Assembly: GCA_964019425.1 (NCBI GenBank)
Contig: OZ025858.1
Coordinates: 62,001-126,000, forward strand
DNA: 64,000 nucleotides
DNA from: Flectonema sp. DT1601
Taxonomy: Eukaryota; Euglenozoa; Diplonemea; Diplonemida; Diplonemidae
Direction of reading: 5' to 3'
The translations under genes were made by a program, and so were the position numbers. This document shows, piece by piece, positions 51,207 through 62,615 of this stretch; positions within the stretch are counted from its first letter, which is position 1; each line of letters starts with the position of its first letter. The notes below the pieces were generated by a model. That model saw only the letters and a list, made by a program, of their open reading frames with translations. It had not been told where the DNA came from and searched no databases.

Positions 51207-53558
51207 TTTCATTCTTGGTATCAAACCTATACATGTAGCACTTCACAACCTGCTTTCTATTATTGCCAATCACAAGACGCAGCTCAAACAAGATCTATGT
51301 GGTTTAAGAAGGGGGATAAATCTCCTGTCGAAAGACCTTGGCTGACCATTAATGCCATTTTTTTTTCCTTCCTTTTCTTCCACACTAAATTTCCCGAGTG
51401 CTGCTTATTCGGGTATGCGATATTTTTTTTTTTTGGCCTTGTGTACACACATCAATTTTCTTTTTGAATATATTTTTTTAAAACACTTAGCGCGCGAATC
51501 GAAATAAAATTGTATTTTTTTTTTTTTTAAATTTTTATTATCGTATTCGTAGCCAACTTCAATCCCGAATGACCATTGTGTCTCCGGGTGGGGAGTGTGT
51601 AGTGGAATCTCGTCCACCAATTGAAACGCTCGTCGTCAATTATTTTTTTGTTTAAAAAACAACACATTTTTTTTAAATCCTCTATTTGTTTATTTCTTAA
51701 CCATACTCTCTTATAAGCGAGGTAACTCAAGCAAAGTTAGATCAAAAAAAAAAAAAAAAAACAAAAAAAAAAAAAAAGAATGGACGATTCCAAGCGAGTA
51801 AAATTCCTCCACTTTTACATTTCAGGGAAGGAAGACTCTTGGTTTTGTTTGTTTTTGCGAACCGTAAGGTCGTGGGATATGTTTAATCGGGTGCTTGTAC
51901 CTGTCATAAATGTCTTTATACGGCCCAAATCTTTTATTTTTATTTTCATGTTTTTTTTTTTTTTTTTATTGGCCTTGTTCTTAGGTAAAAAAAAAAAAAA
52001 AAAATGCGCGCGTTACTGACATATAGTCTTCAAAAAATAAAAAAAAATAAAAATAAAGAGGAGAACGTTGAAGCGCGAAATTTCATTTTTTTTTTTTTTT
52101 AAATACCGTTTTTAAACCGTGTAATTAAGAAAAAAAAAAAAAAAAGAAAAAGAAAAAAAAAGAACAAGAGAGATTATTGCCATAGCGTATGCGCTCAAAG
52201 CCAATTCTCTTTTCTTTCTCTCTCTCTCTCTCTTACATACACAACTACATTTTTTTTTTTTTTTTAAATTTTTGTTTTTGCGATACGAGTAGCCCATTTG
52301 TTTACCATATATTTACTATTTCGGTACGAGGGATGTGTTTTGTGTTATTGTTGTTTCTACCAATTTTCACAGCCTGACGAAGGAAAAAAAAAAAAAAAAA
52401 AAAAAGTAACCGTTGTAAAAAACCTTCATTCCCTCTACCTGACTTTTTTTTATCCATCCCAATTCTCTGTTTACTTTCGCTAGTTAATACGTAGTTCCCT
52501 TTTTTTAATTTTTTTTAAAGAAAAAAATGAACAATTTTCTTTTCTTTTTTCCAACATTCATTGCTCTAGGTCGTAATATACTGACTGAGCGCATTATTTG
52601 TATTTGTTATGGAGGGCGCTGGCAAGTGTTCTCGTACTGCCTCATGTGACCAGCGTAAGTGGGTTGCGGGCATCATACTGCCACCTTGATTGTGTTGGAT
52701 GATACGGAAAAAAAAAAAAAAATCTGCGAGTCTTTCAAAAAATAAAGTAACAGTGACTTCGATAAACCGACTCTCTTTCTCGTCATGCACCACTTAGACA
52801 AGGTCTCACCTTGCTCTGAACCCACAGGTGCGTTTTATTTATGGATGAGCGTCGTTTATTTGCTTTTATCATTTGTTTAAAATTCATACTTATGTGGAAA
52901 AAAAAAAAAAAAACGAAAAAAAAAAAAAAAACAGTGATAATAAGCCGTAGTTACCTGTTTAGTCATTGTTAGCCTACTGACAATGTTGTCCGACACACAG
53001 TTTTCAAAGCGTTATATTTTTTGAGACTGATTTTGGATGAATTGATTTAATGACATTTTGGAGTCTTTTTGTAAGGCTTTCTGTATCTTCTTTTGCGATA
53101 GGGGGAAAATAAATTAGTAAATTTTTTTTTTCCTGTGCGAAAAAAAAACAAAAAAAAAAAAAAAAAATTAACAAAATTAATTCCCACACTCCCGAGGAAA
53201 AATGAAGTTTGGGCCGACCAGTTAAATGCCTTCATCCCGGGTAGTTTGCTACCTTTACCAATCTTATAACTTCTCATTTCATTTGGTGTTTCATTCATTC
53301 ATTTTTTTTTTTTTAAATTATTTTTCTAATGGGAGATTGCTTCTGTTGGACCATTGCTTATGTTTGGAGAAGAAAAAACCTTTACTCGCTTTTAGTAGCT
53401 TGTAGTTGTTACCCATAAAGGAGAAGGATGGAATTCTTCTGCACTCCAGCACTGTGTTGCTAGGAACAAAAACGATTTTATTATATTTAACGGAATTCAT
53501 ACATGTCTTTTTTGTGTGCATACCAATACAGTATTCCTCTCAAACACGCAGCAGAAGC

Positions 53559-53625
53559 GGCTACGGATCGGGTTCTCCTACGGATGTGAGTTTCCCTCAA
53601 AGTAGCAACAGCTCTGAATTTCATG
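53559..53625 (+). ncRNA. Hairpin family G, copy 3
   Basis: GGCTACGGATCGGGTTCTCC and GTGAGTTTCCCTC match 28059-28101. The closing stem of the first copy is not clear here. Confidence 0.3.
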
Positions 53626-53681
53626 TTTAAAAATTAGAAAAGAAAATTATTTTTTTTTATTTTTTTTTAAATCTGTCTTCT

Positions 53682-53755
53682 GTTCTGGTCTGTGAGAGTC
53701 TCGCAGTCATGATACTTTCTCCGAAAGTAATCATCCTGAAGAGCTTCACAGCTTT
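53682..53755 (+). ncRNA. Hairpin family F, copy 4
   Basis: CTGTGAGAGTCTCGCAG, then TGATACTTTC-TCC-GAAAGTAATCA and CTTCACAG. The inner stem is longer and different in sequence, but sits in the same place between the conserved GAGTCTC block and the closing arm. Confidence 0.4.
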
Positions 53756-53884
53756 CTCGTACACAATTATCCAAACCAGAATATTTTTTTTTAACGAGCA
53801 AAATTATTACAAACTTATTGTGTGTTTTACTACTACAATTATTATTTCTTTTTTTTTTTTTTTTTTTTTTCCCCCTACTCCGTA

Positions 53885-54110
53885 ATCGCTTTAGTCAACA
53901 TGTATCACAACTAACGTTTGTTTTAGTTAACTCTGGTACAGTACAGATATTTTATTTCTTCATGAATATGTTCAAAACTTTTTTTAAGTCCCCTCATTCT
54001 CATTATTTTAGTCGCCGTATCACAAGTTACTAATATTTTAATCTTTTTTTTTAGTTAACTTTGATATAATACATAATTATATTTATGTCTTTATAAATAT
54101 TCTCAAGCAA
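53885..54110 (+). repeat. Repeat family C, two adjacent copies
   Basis: About 53885-53985 and 54005-54110 both contain TTTTAGTTAACT, a GATA(T/C)A-rich block and TTCATGAATAT or TTTATAAATAT. The first is close to 15780-15870. Confidence 0.5.
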
Positions 54111-54239
54111 TGTAATCTTGTAGCGGATTACAGTTTGTAAACTTTTTTTTTAATTTTTTTTTTTTTATTTTGCAAAATTAACACAACTATTCCTCATCAC
54201 TAATCATGGTCCGCTTGCATGTTGGAATGGGATTTATGA

Positions 54240-54277
<38 letters not shown>

Positions 54278-54967
54278 TTTTTTGTTATAAAACAAAATAA
54301 CACTGCCCTCATTGATGTTGTTTTCTCGGAAGTGAACCTGCATCTATTCATTTTTTTTTTAATTTTATTTTTTTTGACCAAATCAGCAAGCTTAAATCTC
54401 CCTTTCCCATCCAGCATTGTTAGTGCTAGGAAATAAAAGCTGTATCTACCATCCATATTTTAAGTCGCTGTTGCTTTATGTGGTAAGGGTCAATTTCTTT
54501 TTTTTTTTTTTTTTTTTTTTCCCCTTTAATGCGAGTAATCTTACATTGGCACGTATAGAATTATCTTGGAGCCTTAGTAGGGCTCAGCTTTTTGGATGGC
54601 AGTACGCCCCAGTGAAAAAGCTTAATATATATCAATCTTGTTTCTTGTTCTTGTTTTTCTTTTCGTTCTCTTGAAAGCTATTGTAAGATTTAAAAAAAAA
54701 AAAAAAAAGTTAAAACAATAATAAGAAACAACTTCTTTTTTATCGTAAACTGAACAAATCCATCGAATGTTGGAAAAGTAATTTTATATCTGCTTAAAAA
54801 GGAGTAGGTTTTTTCTTTTTTTTTTTTCCCCCCATCCCCTCACATTTTTTTTCCTCACTACAAAAAAAAAAAAAAAAAAACCCTCCTTTTTACCATCCCT
54901 TCACCCCTTATCGCTAATAAATAGCAATGTGTGTAAAATAAAATTGATTTTTCTTATTTTCACAGCA

Positions 54968-55003
<36 letters not shown>

Positions 55004-55015
55004 AGTAACGCGTTG

Positions 55016-55132
55016 ATCCTTTCACTTTGAACTTCTTCATGTGAAGTAATGAAAGAAATCAGGGTAACGGAGGAGGACTCGAAAACCTTGTGATCAGATG
55101 CGTAGTATCATGTTACCGTCCTATCTGCATTT
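55016..55132 (+). ncRNA. Hairpin family L, copy 2
   Basis: CCTTTCACTTTGAACTTCTTC, then ATGTGAAGTAATGAAAG. CTTTCA pairs with TGAAAG, with an extended loop relative to copy 1. It is followed by GATCAGATGC and CTATCTGCA, as in copy 1. Confidence 0.35.
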
Positions 55133-55546
55133 TATTTTTTAAAAACCCCTCCATCCTACCTCACTAAAGGGGATAAAAAAAAAAGAAAGAAAAGAAAAAA
55201 CAGAAAGAAAATAACAGAAAAAAAACAACAACAAAGGAAATTTTTAAAAAAAAAAAAAAAAAAAAAAAATTTGCTCTGCATGTCTCCTTTTTTTTTCTAT
55301 TTTTTTTTTCTTATCCTTGTTCTCTCCAACCTCCTGTTGTACTGCTATTTCACTTTCAGTGCAACAGAGAAAGGGAGTCTGTTTTAAGGTACTTTACCAT
55401 GAGCTGAGTTGGTTCTTTTTTTGTCTTTAGTTACTTACTCCAAACAGGAAAGAATTATGATCCAAATGAGAGCCGTTGTCATGATTACCCCCCTTGTGCG
55501 TTAATATTCTTTATAAAACTCTACAGGCAAGACATAATAATAAAAG

Positions 55547-58009
55547 ATGGAAGAGCCGGAATACCAACGAGAACTTTTAGTGAGGAAAGGATCAAGCGTC
55601 ACAGCTTCTAGAGCATTGCTAGCGAGAGAACAAGAACTGTCGCGAAGAGAAGCAGCAGCCGTTGAGATAGAAAAACAAGCAGTTGCAGTGAATGAGCTTC
55701 GCAGAGAATTAGAAAAACACTCCCAGGAATTAATGGTAAAAGAAGCTGGAATACGAGAACTGGATCGACAACACGGCGCACTGGTTGAGCGTGAAATGAG
55801 AGTCCGAGAGGCGGAAATAAAAATCCAACAAATGGAAACCAGCGTTCAAAAACACCAAATTGAAGTAGCAGACAGAGAGAACCGTCTTGAAGAAGAAAAT
55901 CGAACTCGCATCGTACAATTCGAACAACTAGTAAATCCACTCTCTGAAAGAGAGCAACGATGTTTACAAAAAGAACAACAAATAGAAGAACTGCAACAGA
56001 AAACTGACAACCACACAGCAAGAGAAACAGCTCGTGTAGTCGGTCTCATTGAAGAATTAAATAGTCGAGACGACCAGTCAAAATCATTACAACGTCAAGC
56101 AGCTGATTCAAAATTAAAAATTGAGAAAAGAGAATCCGATTTGGAAGCTCAAACTGAAGAAGTAGCAGCCTCTATTAATCTCCAGAAGAAGAAAACAGAA
56201 GAACTTGATCAACGAGTCAGAGCAGTCGAATGGAAAGAAAAGGAAGCTGAACAACTTGTTCAACGAGCAGCTGAACGTGAGCTCCGTCTCCAAGAAGCTT
56301 CAGAACTACTCGACAAACAGAATGAGGAATATAAGCAAACAGTTGCTATTCACATTCAACAACGTGCTGAAATCAATGAAATTCGTCTCCAACTCCAGGC
56401 TCGAATCCAACACGTTGTCAACGAGGAACGTGTGGTTTCTGAAAAACGACAAAACCTCGACTACTTGGAATCAAAATCAACAGAACACGAGAAGCAACTC
56501 GTTATTAAATTAAAGGAAGCCGATGCTGTGAAACAGTCCTACGAGAACATTGACAAACAAGCAACTGCTCAATTGAAAAAACTAACAGAAAGAGAACATG
56601 CAGTGACTCAAAAAGAAATAGCAGTTGCGAAAACCAACAGGAAACTACGGGAAACTGAAAAAGAATTATTAGCCTGGATGAGTGAAACTAAATGGAGAGA
56701 AGATCAGATCCAACGGACACTTGAGTTGGAAAATTTCAGCGTCTTATCTGTACAGGGTGAGAGTGACGATGCATCTCCATCATCAAAAGCAACTAACGAG
56801 GCTCTCATAACTCATCAACTTCAAAGTCTTAAAGGTGTTTATCTAACTTCTATACATAGACAGAGACATGCGAAGGATACTTCCTCTCCAACAAAACTGC
56901 GTCATCAAAACTTATTTGATACTACTCTTGCTGAGACTCGTGCGGTTCACACTTTAGAAAAGAACTGCAGAGGAAAGGGTAAAATACTATCAAAGTACCT
57001 GAGCAGGTTTCAACTGTTGTCAAAGTTAGGTCAGAAGAAGAATGGATTGATCGCAACGGTGACTTCTACTGAGAGGACTCTTCTTGAAAGTCTTTCAGAA
57101 GATGACGTTGGAGTCATATCGAAGGCGCTTGCGAGAGAACAAGAAATTGCTCGAGAAATGATATTTTTGAGAAAAATGAACCAATCTCCATTCGCAAGTA
57201 GACTCAATTGTCAAACAGACAAAGAAGTAACCACCAGCGTCCTTCAATGGTATAATGAGATTAGAAAAGAACTACTCTCACGATACATATCTTTACTATC
57301 TGAGAGAGATGGTTATTTGAGTAGTGTCAATGCACTGTTGGAAGTTAAAACAGAATTCGTAAGCTCACCAGAATTCCCTTTGTCACCTGTTGTGCTCACA
57401 GAGTTGTCAACGAGGAATGTTCTATTCCCTCGAGTAAACAAGACTGTTGAGGCTCGTTACAAGATGTTGGATGGCGCTACGTGTCATGGAAGGACCTGTT
57501 CAGCGAAGAAGAAAACTCTCCCACCTAAAAATCGAACCAAACCTCCCACAGGATCGGAAGTTAAAACAAAACGACGTCTAGAGCCGATGACTCAAGTCGA
57601 TCACTTCCTCAGACTTGCGAGGGTTCGAACCCGACCGTCGCAGTCGGGAGGTAACGCAGCTTATTTAAAATATTATTTCACACCCCCTCCTGTTAATGGA
57701 ATATTAGAAGCCCCTGGAGGTGATGGAGGTGATTCACGTCCGCAGTCGTCGTCTTGTAGTAAACTTGTCTCCCGTCCGCAGACCAGTTCAAGTTGCGATG
57801 ATCATTTTCCAAAAGCATCTTCCGTATCATCGAATTATAATAATGGTGTCCCTGGTGAATTATTAACAACTGATGATCCTCAAACAGAACCTGTTCAAGC
57901 GAAGGTGTCAGAAACCCTTCCGACTGATGGAAATAAAAACACAGCAAACCCAACAACCGACACTGTCAGCAGTGAAACAGACGACGAGTATGATGATGAA
58001 GAGATGTAA
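55547..58009 (+). CDS. Large coiled-coil protein, probably cytoskeletal or flagellar
   Basis: 820 residues, one exon. Residues about 15-400 are continuous Glu/Gln/Lys/Arg-rich coiled coil (for example REQELSRREAAAVEIEKQAV, KLTEREHAVTQKEIAVAK). Residues about 460-620 are helical with more hydrophobics (ISKALAREQEIAREMIFLRK). From about 650 it is basic and Pro/Ser-rich, probably disordered, and it ends in an acidic SSETDDEYDDEEM. The ATG lies 20 nt after CTCTACAG (AG at 55525-55526). It precedes the EF-hand/WD40 gene by 270 bp on the same strand. I cannot name the family; a flagellar or cytoskeletal role is inferred from coiled coils and neighbour. Confidence 0.75.
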   Translation: MEEPEYQRELLVRKGSSVTASRALLAREQELSRREAAAVEIEKQAVAVNELRRELEKHSQELMVKEAGIRELDRQHGALVEREMRVREAEIKIQQMETSVQKHQIEVADRENRLEEENRTRIVQFEQLVNPLSEREQRCLQKEQQIEELQQKTDNHTARETARVVGLIEELNSRDDQSKSLQRQAADSKLKIEKRESDLEAQTEEVAASINLQKKKTEELDQRVRAVEWKEKEAEQLVQRAAERELRLQEASELLDKQNEEYKQTVAIHIQQRAEINEIRLQLQARIQHVVNEERVVSEKRQNLDYLESKSTEHEKQLVIKLKEADAVKQSYENIDKQATAQLKKLTEREHAVTQKEIAVAKTNRKLRETEKELLAWMSETKWREDQIQRTLELENFSVLSVQGESDDASPSSKATNEALITHQLQSLKGVYLTSIHRQRHAKDTSSPTKLRHQNLFDTTLAETRAVHTLEKNCRGKGKILSKYLSRFQLLSKLGQKKNGLIATVTSTERTLLESLSEDDVGVISKALAREQEIAREMIFLRKMNQSPFASRLNCQTDKEVTTSVLQWYNEIRKELLSRYISLLSERDGYLSSVNALLEVKTEFVSSPEFPLSPVVLTELSTRNVLFPRVNKTVEARYKMLDGATCHGRTCSAKKKTLPPKNRTKPPTGSEVKTKRRLEPMTQVDHFLRLARVRTRPSQSGGNAAYLKYYFTPPPVNGILEAPGGDGGDSRPQSSSCSKLVSRPQTSSSCDDHFPKASSVSSNYNNGVPGELLTTDDPQTEPVQAKVSETLPTDGNKNTANPTTDTVSSETDDEYDDEEM

Positions 58010-58279
58010 GTAGTTGCGAACTCTTCTTTCATTCACTTCATCAAAAAAAAAACATTTCCATGTTGTTGATGAAGTTAAATTACAACTTTGGTGACTTAGG
58101 GTTGGTGACCCATGCCATTGCTATTCTGCTTGTTGAGACACTACCGTGTCTTCACATATTTAGTTGCTGCCAGCTTTATGTTTATGATGACTTGTTTTTC
58201 AACTTGTCATTTTGTGAAACCCTCAAGTGAGGAAGAACTCTCACTTTTTGTTTTTATATAAATAGGACTGTTGACTAAG

Positions 58280-61200
58280 ATGGAAGAACCAACTTCTGAT
58301 GAGTCGCCTGTTTCTTATGAAAAAGATCATAAAATTGATTTACAACAACTGACTCGTTTGAAAGTTTTATTCGAAGCGATTGATAAGAACGGAAAAGGTG
58401 AATTAGACGAGGAAGAGTTCGTTCAAGCGTTAGCACCTATCCTCTCAAAGAATATGAACGAAAGAGAGCTCCAACAATTATTTCTACGGGTAGATGCTAA
58501 TGCTAACGGATCAGTAGATTGGGATGAGTTTTCTTCGTATATTTTATTATCTGGTGAACACAAGATGCACGAAGACACAGTTAAGGCTCAATACGTAAAA
58601 GGTTCATCTGGAGCACAACACTCAGCTGTTTCCAGAAATACAGTTTTCCGAGATCCTGATCACCATTTTGGAGTAGCAAGCTGTTTATTATGCAACCCTC
58701 GCAGTGGGAAGTACTACACATGTGGTCGTGATGGCCTTGTTAAATCATGGGGACCTAATGCTCAATTGGAACAAACTATTCACGTTGGTAATAGTTGGAT
58801 TACCGATGCTGTGTTTATGAAGAATGACACCCGACTAGCAACGTGTTCGATGGATAAAGTTGTATCTGTATTCGATTTGGGTTCTCACGGAGGAGAACTT
58901 TGGAAATCATTCGTAGGAAAAAAACACGCTTGGGGAAAAGAAGAACGAACCCTAACAAATTTATCTGATGATACTCAAAACTCAAGTAAGATTATGTCGA
59001 CTAATAGCAAGGCGGTTATTTCAAGTAGCTTATTAGGTGGACTTGATACGTATCAAAAAGAGATCAAGAGAGTGTCTGCTCAACGAACTCGAGACAAGCA
59101 ATACGTCGAATTATCAATTCTTCATAATCTACAAGACTATCCAATGTCTATAGCATCATGGAATAATTATATGTGTTTAGGACTTAAGAACGGTTACTTA
59201 CAGCTGTACGATCCGAATGCAACCATGGACGGTAATAGTAATATAGTTCCTTGTGAAGCTTCTTTTCACTTACACTCTGCACCTATATCAAAAGTTAAAG
59301 TATCGAAGTATGTCGATGGAGTTATTACTGCTGGTTGGGATCATTTAATTAAAATAATATCATTGGAAAGAGGAAAGGTAACTCGAGTATTGGGAGACGT
59401 AGCTTATCAAAAATCGATTTTTGCATTGGAATGGTCGGAAACTCATCGATTGTTAGCTTCTGCTGGTTTGTTTATTATTTCTTTTTATGTGACTCAAATC
59501 AAATTATTGCAAAACAAAAACAAATAAATAAACAGGTGCAGAACGACATATATACTTATGGAATCCTTACATAAGTAAGCCAGTCTACCGTCTTGACGGT
59601 CACTGTCAACCGTTAGTCAATCTATGTTTTAATAACAGCATGCAGCAGTTATTATCACTGTCGACTGATAAAGCCATTAAAGTTTGGGACTTGCGAACCA
59701 TGAGATGTCTACAAACATTAACCAATGACGATATCTGTAAAATAGAAGATCCAATCAACACGATTGCCTTTGATTGTTTTAGAGGAACGTTAGTTTGCGC
59801 TTCGTCATACCCATGTGTGTATCCAATAAAGAGTAGCTTAACAAGATTTGCTCCTGAACCAATATACACTGGTCATCATTCTGAGGTTATTCATTGTGTT
59901 TATAATCCTCATTTTAATCAAATTATTAGTTGTGATGTTAGTAGAATATTAGTTTGGGATTTATTAACTGGAACTAGGTTATCGTCATTCAACCCATCGC
60001 ATTGTACGAGAAAAGAAAACGTTTCGATGAGTGACCCTATTTCATTGATGGATTCCAATCAAATAGCGACACTTGACATTGATGAAAACGGTAGAAGATT
60101 AATCGTCGCTACTCACGGTGGTATTTTTACATTTAACCATGCGAATGGTCAATTACTAAAACAACTCGTACTCAGACAGCAAAACGGAAATGCCATACCT
60201 GTTGTTAAAGGCAAAGAAATATCATATGCCTCATACATTTGGGACAAAGAAAAACTCAGCCGTCACATCGTAGCAGCAGTCGGCAACACGATAGTTGTTT
60301 GGAGTGATACTCCGAATAATAATTCTAAAGAAAGGTGTTTACATTATTTAAATATTTTTTCAGTCTTTACTGAAGTTGTTACGACAACCACTACTCCGGG
60401 TAAAAAGAAAGCAGACCTACCCTCAATAATGAGCATCTGTCCAATGCATGGCGGTCTCGTTGCATTGGGTACTGACAGGGCAGTCGTATTACTTTATAAT
60501 TTATCTCGAAATGAATTAATGTGTCAACACATTGGAACAGTTCAGCAAGGTGTTACAGTTGATGATTTAGTATTCAAACCTGATCGTGAAGCATTGTTTG
60601 TAGTGATAGAGTCGATGTTAATAGTTTGGTCGTTAAAGTTAAAAACAACTCTCTTTAGATTGGATCACGCAGTCAGAGTTAGCAGTAAAGCGATTCACGC
60701 TGTATCTGTAAGCCCAGGATGTAAATATATAATAACTGGTGATGACAGTGGTATGGTCTTCGTTTGGTCTTCTGAAGTGAAGGCATTCTACAGCAGTTCA
60801 GACCCATTTGATGATCAAATGACTAATGGCATATCAGATTCTGGTAAAGGATTCGTTTCTAGACCTCCAGCAATCTCCTCAACACCACATGTATTATTAT
60901 CAACTTACTTCCATGCTCAACAATGTGCAATTGTTAGCGTCAAGTACACAAAACTTCCTGAATTCGGAGCTGTTGTAAGCTGCAGTACCGACTGCCAAGT
61001 TCGTCTTCACGACTTAACAGGAATCTGTATTGGATTCTTTGGTCAAGAAAATAATTGGGCCCTCGACAATAAATCAACTTGGGCTACAACAGTACCTGTC
61101 GTCGATTTTACGACAAAGTTTGCAGCTACTGGTGGTGCTACAAGACCGTGTGCATCTAAACTAGGTTGGATAGTTGAAGCACTTGATGGCCACGGACTAT

Positions 61201-61859
61201 CAGGAAAGGTTAGAGCTACTCTCAGAGTGTTGTTACGACAAACTCGAAGTAGAATAAAAGAACGAAGAGACAGAGCTGAAGAGATCAATTCTGTTTGTGC
61301 TAAATCGAGTTTACCAAAACCGAGAGTTTTAATGAAAAGACAACTCCCAACTGACAGCCGTCTAACAGTCGAAAGACTAAAGACTCCGATGATTCCAAGT
61401 AGATGCTCAACTGATTTCGATTACCGACATCTGAAGGATGGTCGTGAAAGCCCCAGACTTGAGATCAAAGAAGGTTCACTAGTAGGAGGAGTACTCCCAC
61501 AGCTGTGTACTCTGGATGGTGATAAAGATCATTCGAATACTTGTCGGGGAGGTATTTCACCGAGACCTCCTTCTGAAGTTAAATCAGCTCATCAAAAATC
61601 GAGAGGTGTACTTCACTCAGGAGGAGTTAGTCAGACAAAGAGTCGTCCAATAACAACTGTCGCTCCACCTGAAGGAGTCGGTCGATCTGCTCGACAAGTC
61701 GTCGAACGAGTTCATCATCGGCACTACAAAGACGACTGGGCTCTCAGAGCCACTGCTAAGTTAAAGTGTTCAAAACTTCACAATGTGTCACCCCCAAGAC
61801 TTCGACACATAAATGAAAATAACAATGAACTGATTATTGTTCAGCAGAGCATTGACTGA
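58280..61859 (+). CDS. EF-hand/WD40 protein, WDR49/CFAP337-like
   Basis: Reading join(58280..59465, 59536..61859) gives 1169 residues. Two EF-hand loops lie at 35-46 (DKNGKGELDEEE) and 72-83 (DANANGSVDWDE) with calcium-binding positions intact. Many WD40 repeats follow to about residue 940 (YYTCGRDGLVKSW, LLSLSTDKAIKVWDLRTMRC, YIITGDDSGMVFVW, CSTDCQVRLHDL). The tail is basic and Ser/Arg-rich. An EF-hand pair before WD40 propellers is the layout of WDR49/WDR64 (CFAP337), found in motile cilia. ATG at 58280 follows TTTTTATATAAATAG (AG 58264-58265). The intron splice restores the frame (LLASAG to AERHIYLWN). Confidence 0.85.
59466..59535 (+). other. Cis-intron of the EF-hand/WD40 gene
   Basis: 70 nt, GTTTGTTT ... 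AAACAG, phase 1. If retained it puts a stop at 59525-59527 and breaks a WD40 repeat in the middle. Confidence 0.8.
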
Positions 61860-62252
61860 CTGAAACATTCACCGATTTGTTGTTTTCTTATTTACATTAC
61901 AGTGGTACTCTGTGTTATGCTTTGCTTGTACTGCCCACACCAGATTAATACTTCTGTGTTGTTTGTTGTCTTTTTATTTTTTATTATTTTGAGAAGAGCG
62001 TTTGGCCTCTGTTGGTACTTCCTGACTGAACACTTCTGTGTTTTCAATGGAATCTTGTTTTTAGAAATGTGTTATGTTCACTTACACTTTTATCTGTTGT
62101 TGATGGTTGTTGGAATGGAGAGGACAATTCATCTGGTTAGTCTTGAGGTTCTAACTGGTTAATTTAATACTCTTCCTCCCTTCAGATCGTATGTTGTGTG
62201 TAAGATGAAATTAAATATACAAATTTAGTTAATTTTTTTTACTTTCACTTCA
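61860..62252. other. 3' UTR/spacer of the EF-hand/WD40 gene
   Basis: No supported gene or repeat. It ends with TTTTTTTTACTTTCACTTCAG, a probable acceptor (AG at about 62251-62252). Confidence 0.45.
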
Positions 62253-62286
62253 GTATTTGAGGCCATCTTATAATTTGAATAAAATG

Positions 62287-62615
62287 GAAATCTCTACTTC
62301 AAGTGGCGGTGTTTGGCGGACAACTCTCACTGCATGTTCAAAGCTGAGAGAGGGAGTAGTAATGATGTGGTTTCTCGGAGGAACGTTAAAAGGCATTTGG
62401 GAAAGTGCGAACTCTCGTACCTTGATACAAAGAAATCACGCAGACCACAATACAAAACTAACGGTTTGTGTTTTTTTTTTTTTTTTTTTTTTTAAAGTTC
62501 TTTTTTTTAGTTTAAATAAAGATGAACCAATCAATAACACAAATAGGTGTTCCTGTGTTTCTGTTCCCTTGCAGTGTTGGGGGAGGTCTTCGGACCCACA
62601 CGTGTAGTAGACTAG
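62287..62615 (+). CDS. Possible small spliced gene with a zinc-finger-like segment
   Basis: Two overlapping frames reach a common intron (62464-62574). The one I prefer as a peptide runs through KWRCLADNSHCMFKAERG and SRRNVKRHLGKCELSYLD, and resembles a BED or C2HC finger (Cys, Cys, His, Cys spacing). After splicing it gives VLGEVFGPTRVVD and stops at 62613-62615. It lacks an upstream in-frame ATG, so the start is unknown. The other frame has an ATG at 62284, 31 nt after the acceptor, and would give a 69-residue peptide of less protein-like make-up. The donor GTTTGT matches that of the WD40 gene. Confidence 0.3.
62464..62574 (+). other. Possible intron
   Basis: 111 nt, GTTTGTGT ... CCCTTGCAG, with a T-run just after the donor. 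The acceptor is good. Confidence 0.4.

Larger units (their letters stand above)
32231..55546. other. 23-kb gene-poor region with homopolymer runs
   Basis: I find no protein gene that can be supported. Nearly all open frames are Phe or Lys runs encoded by T or A tracts. Runs above 25 nt are common: A39 at about 47145-47183, T35 at about 48049-48083, and T or A runs near 43265, 43870 and 54980. Between them lie short blocks of balanced composition, several of which are copies of small structured repeats listed separately. Whether the region is transcribed through as part of the + strand unit is unknown. Confidence 0.5.
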
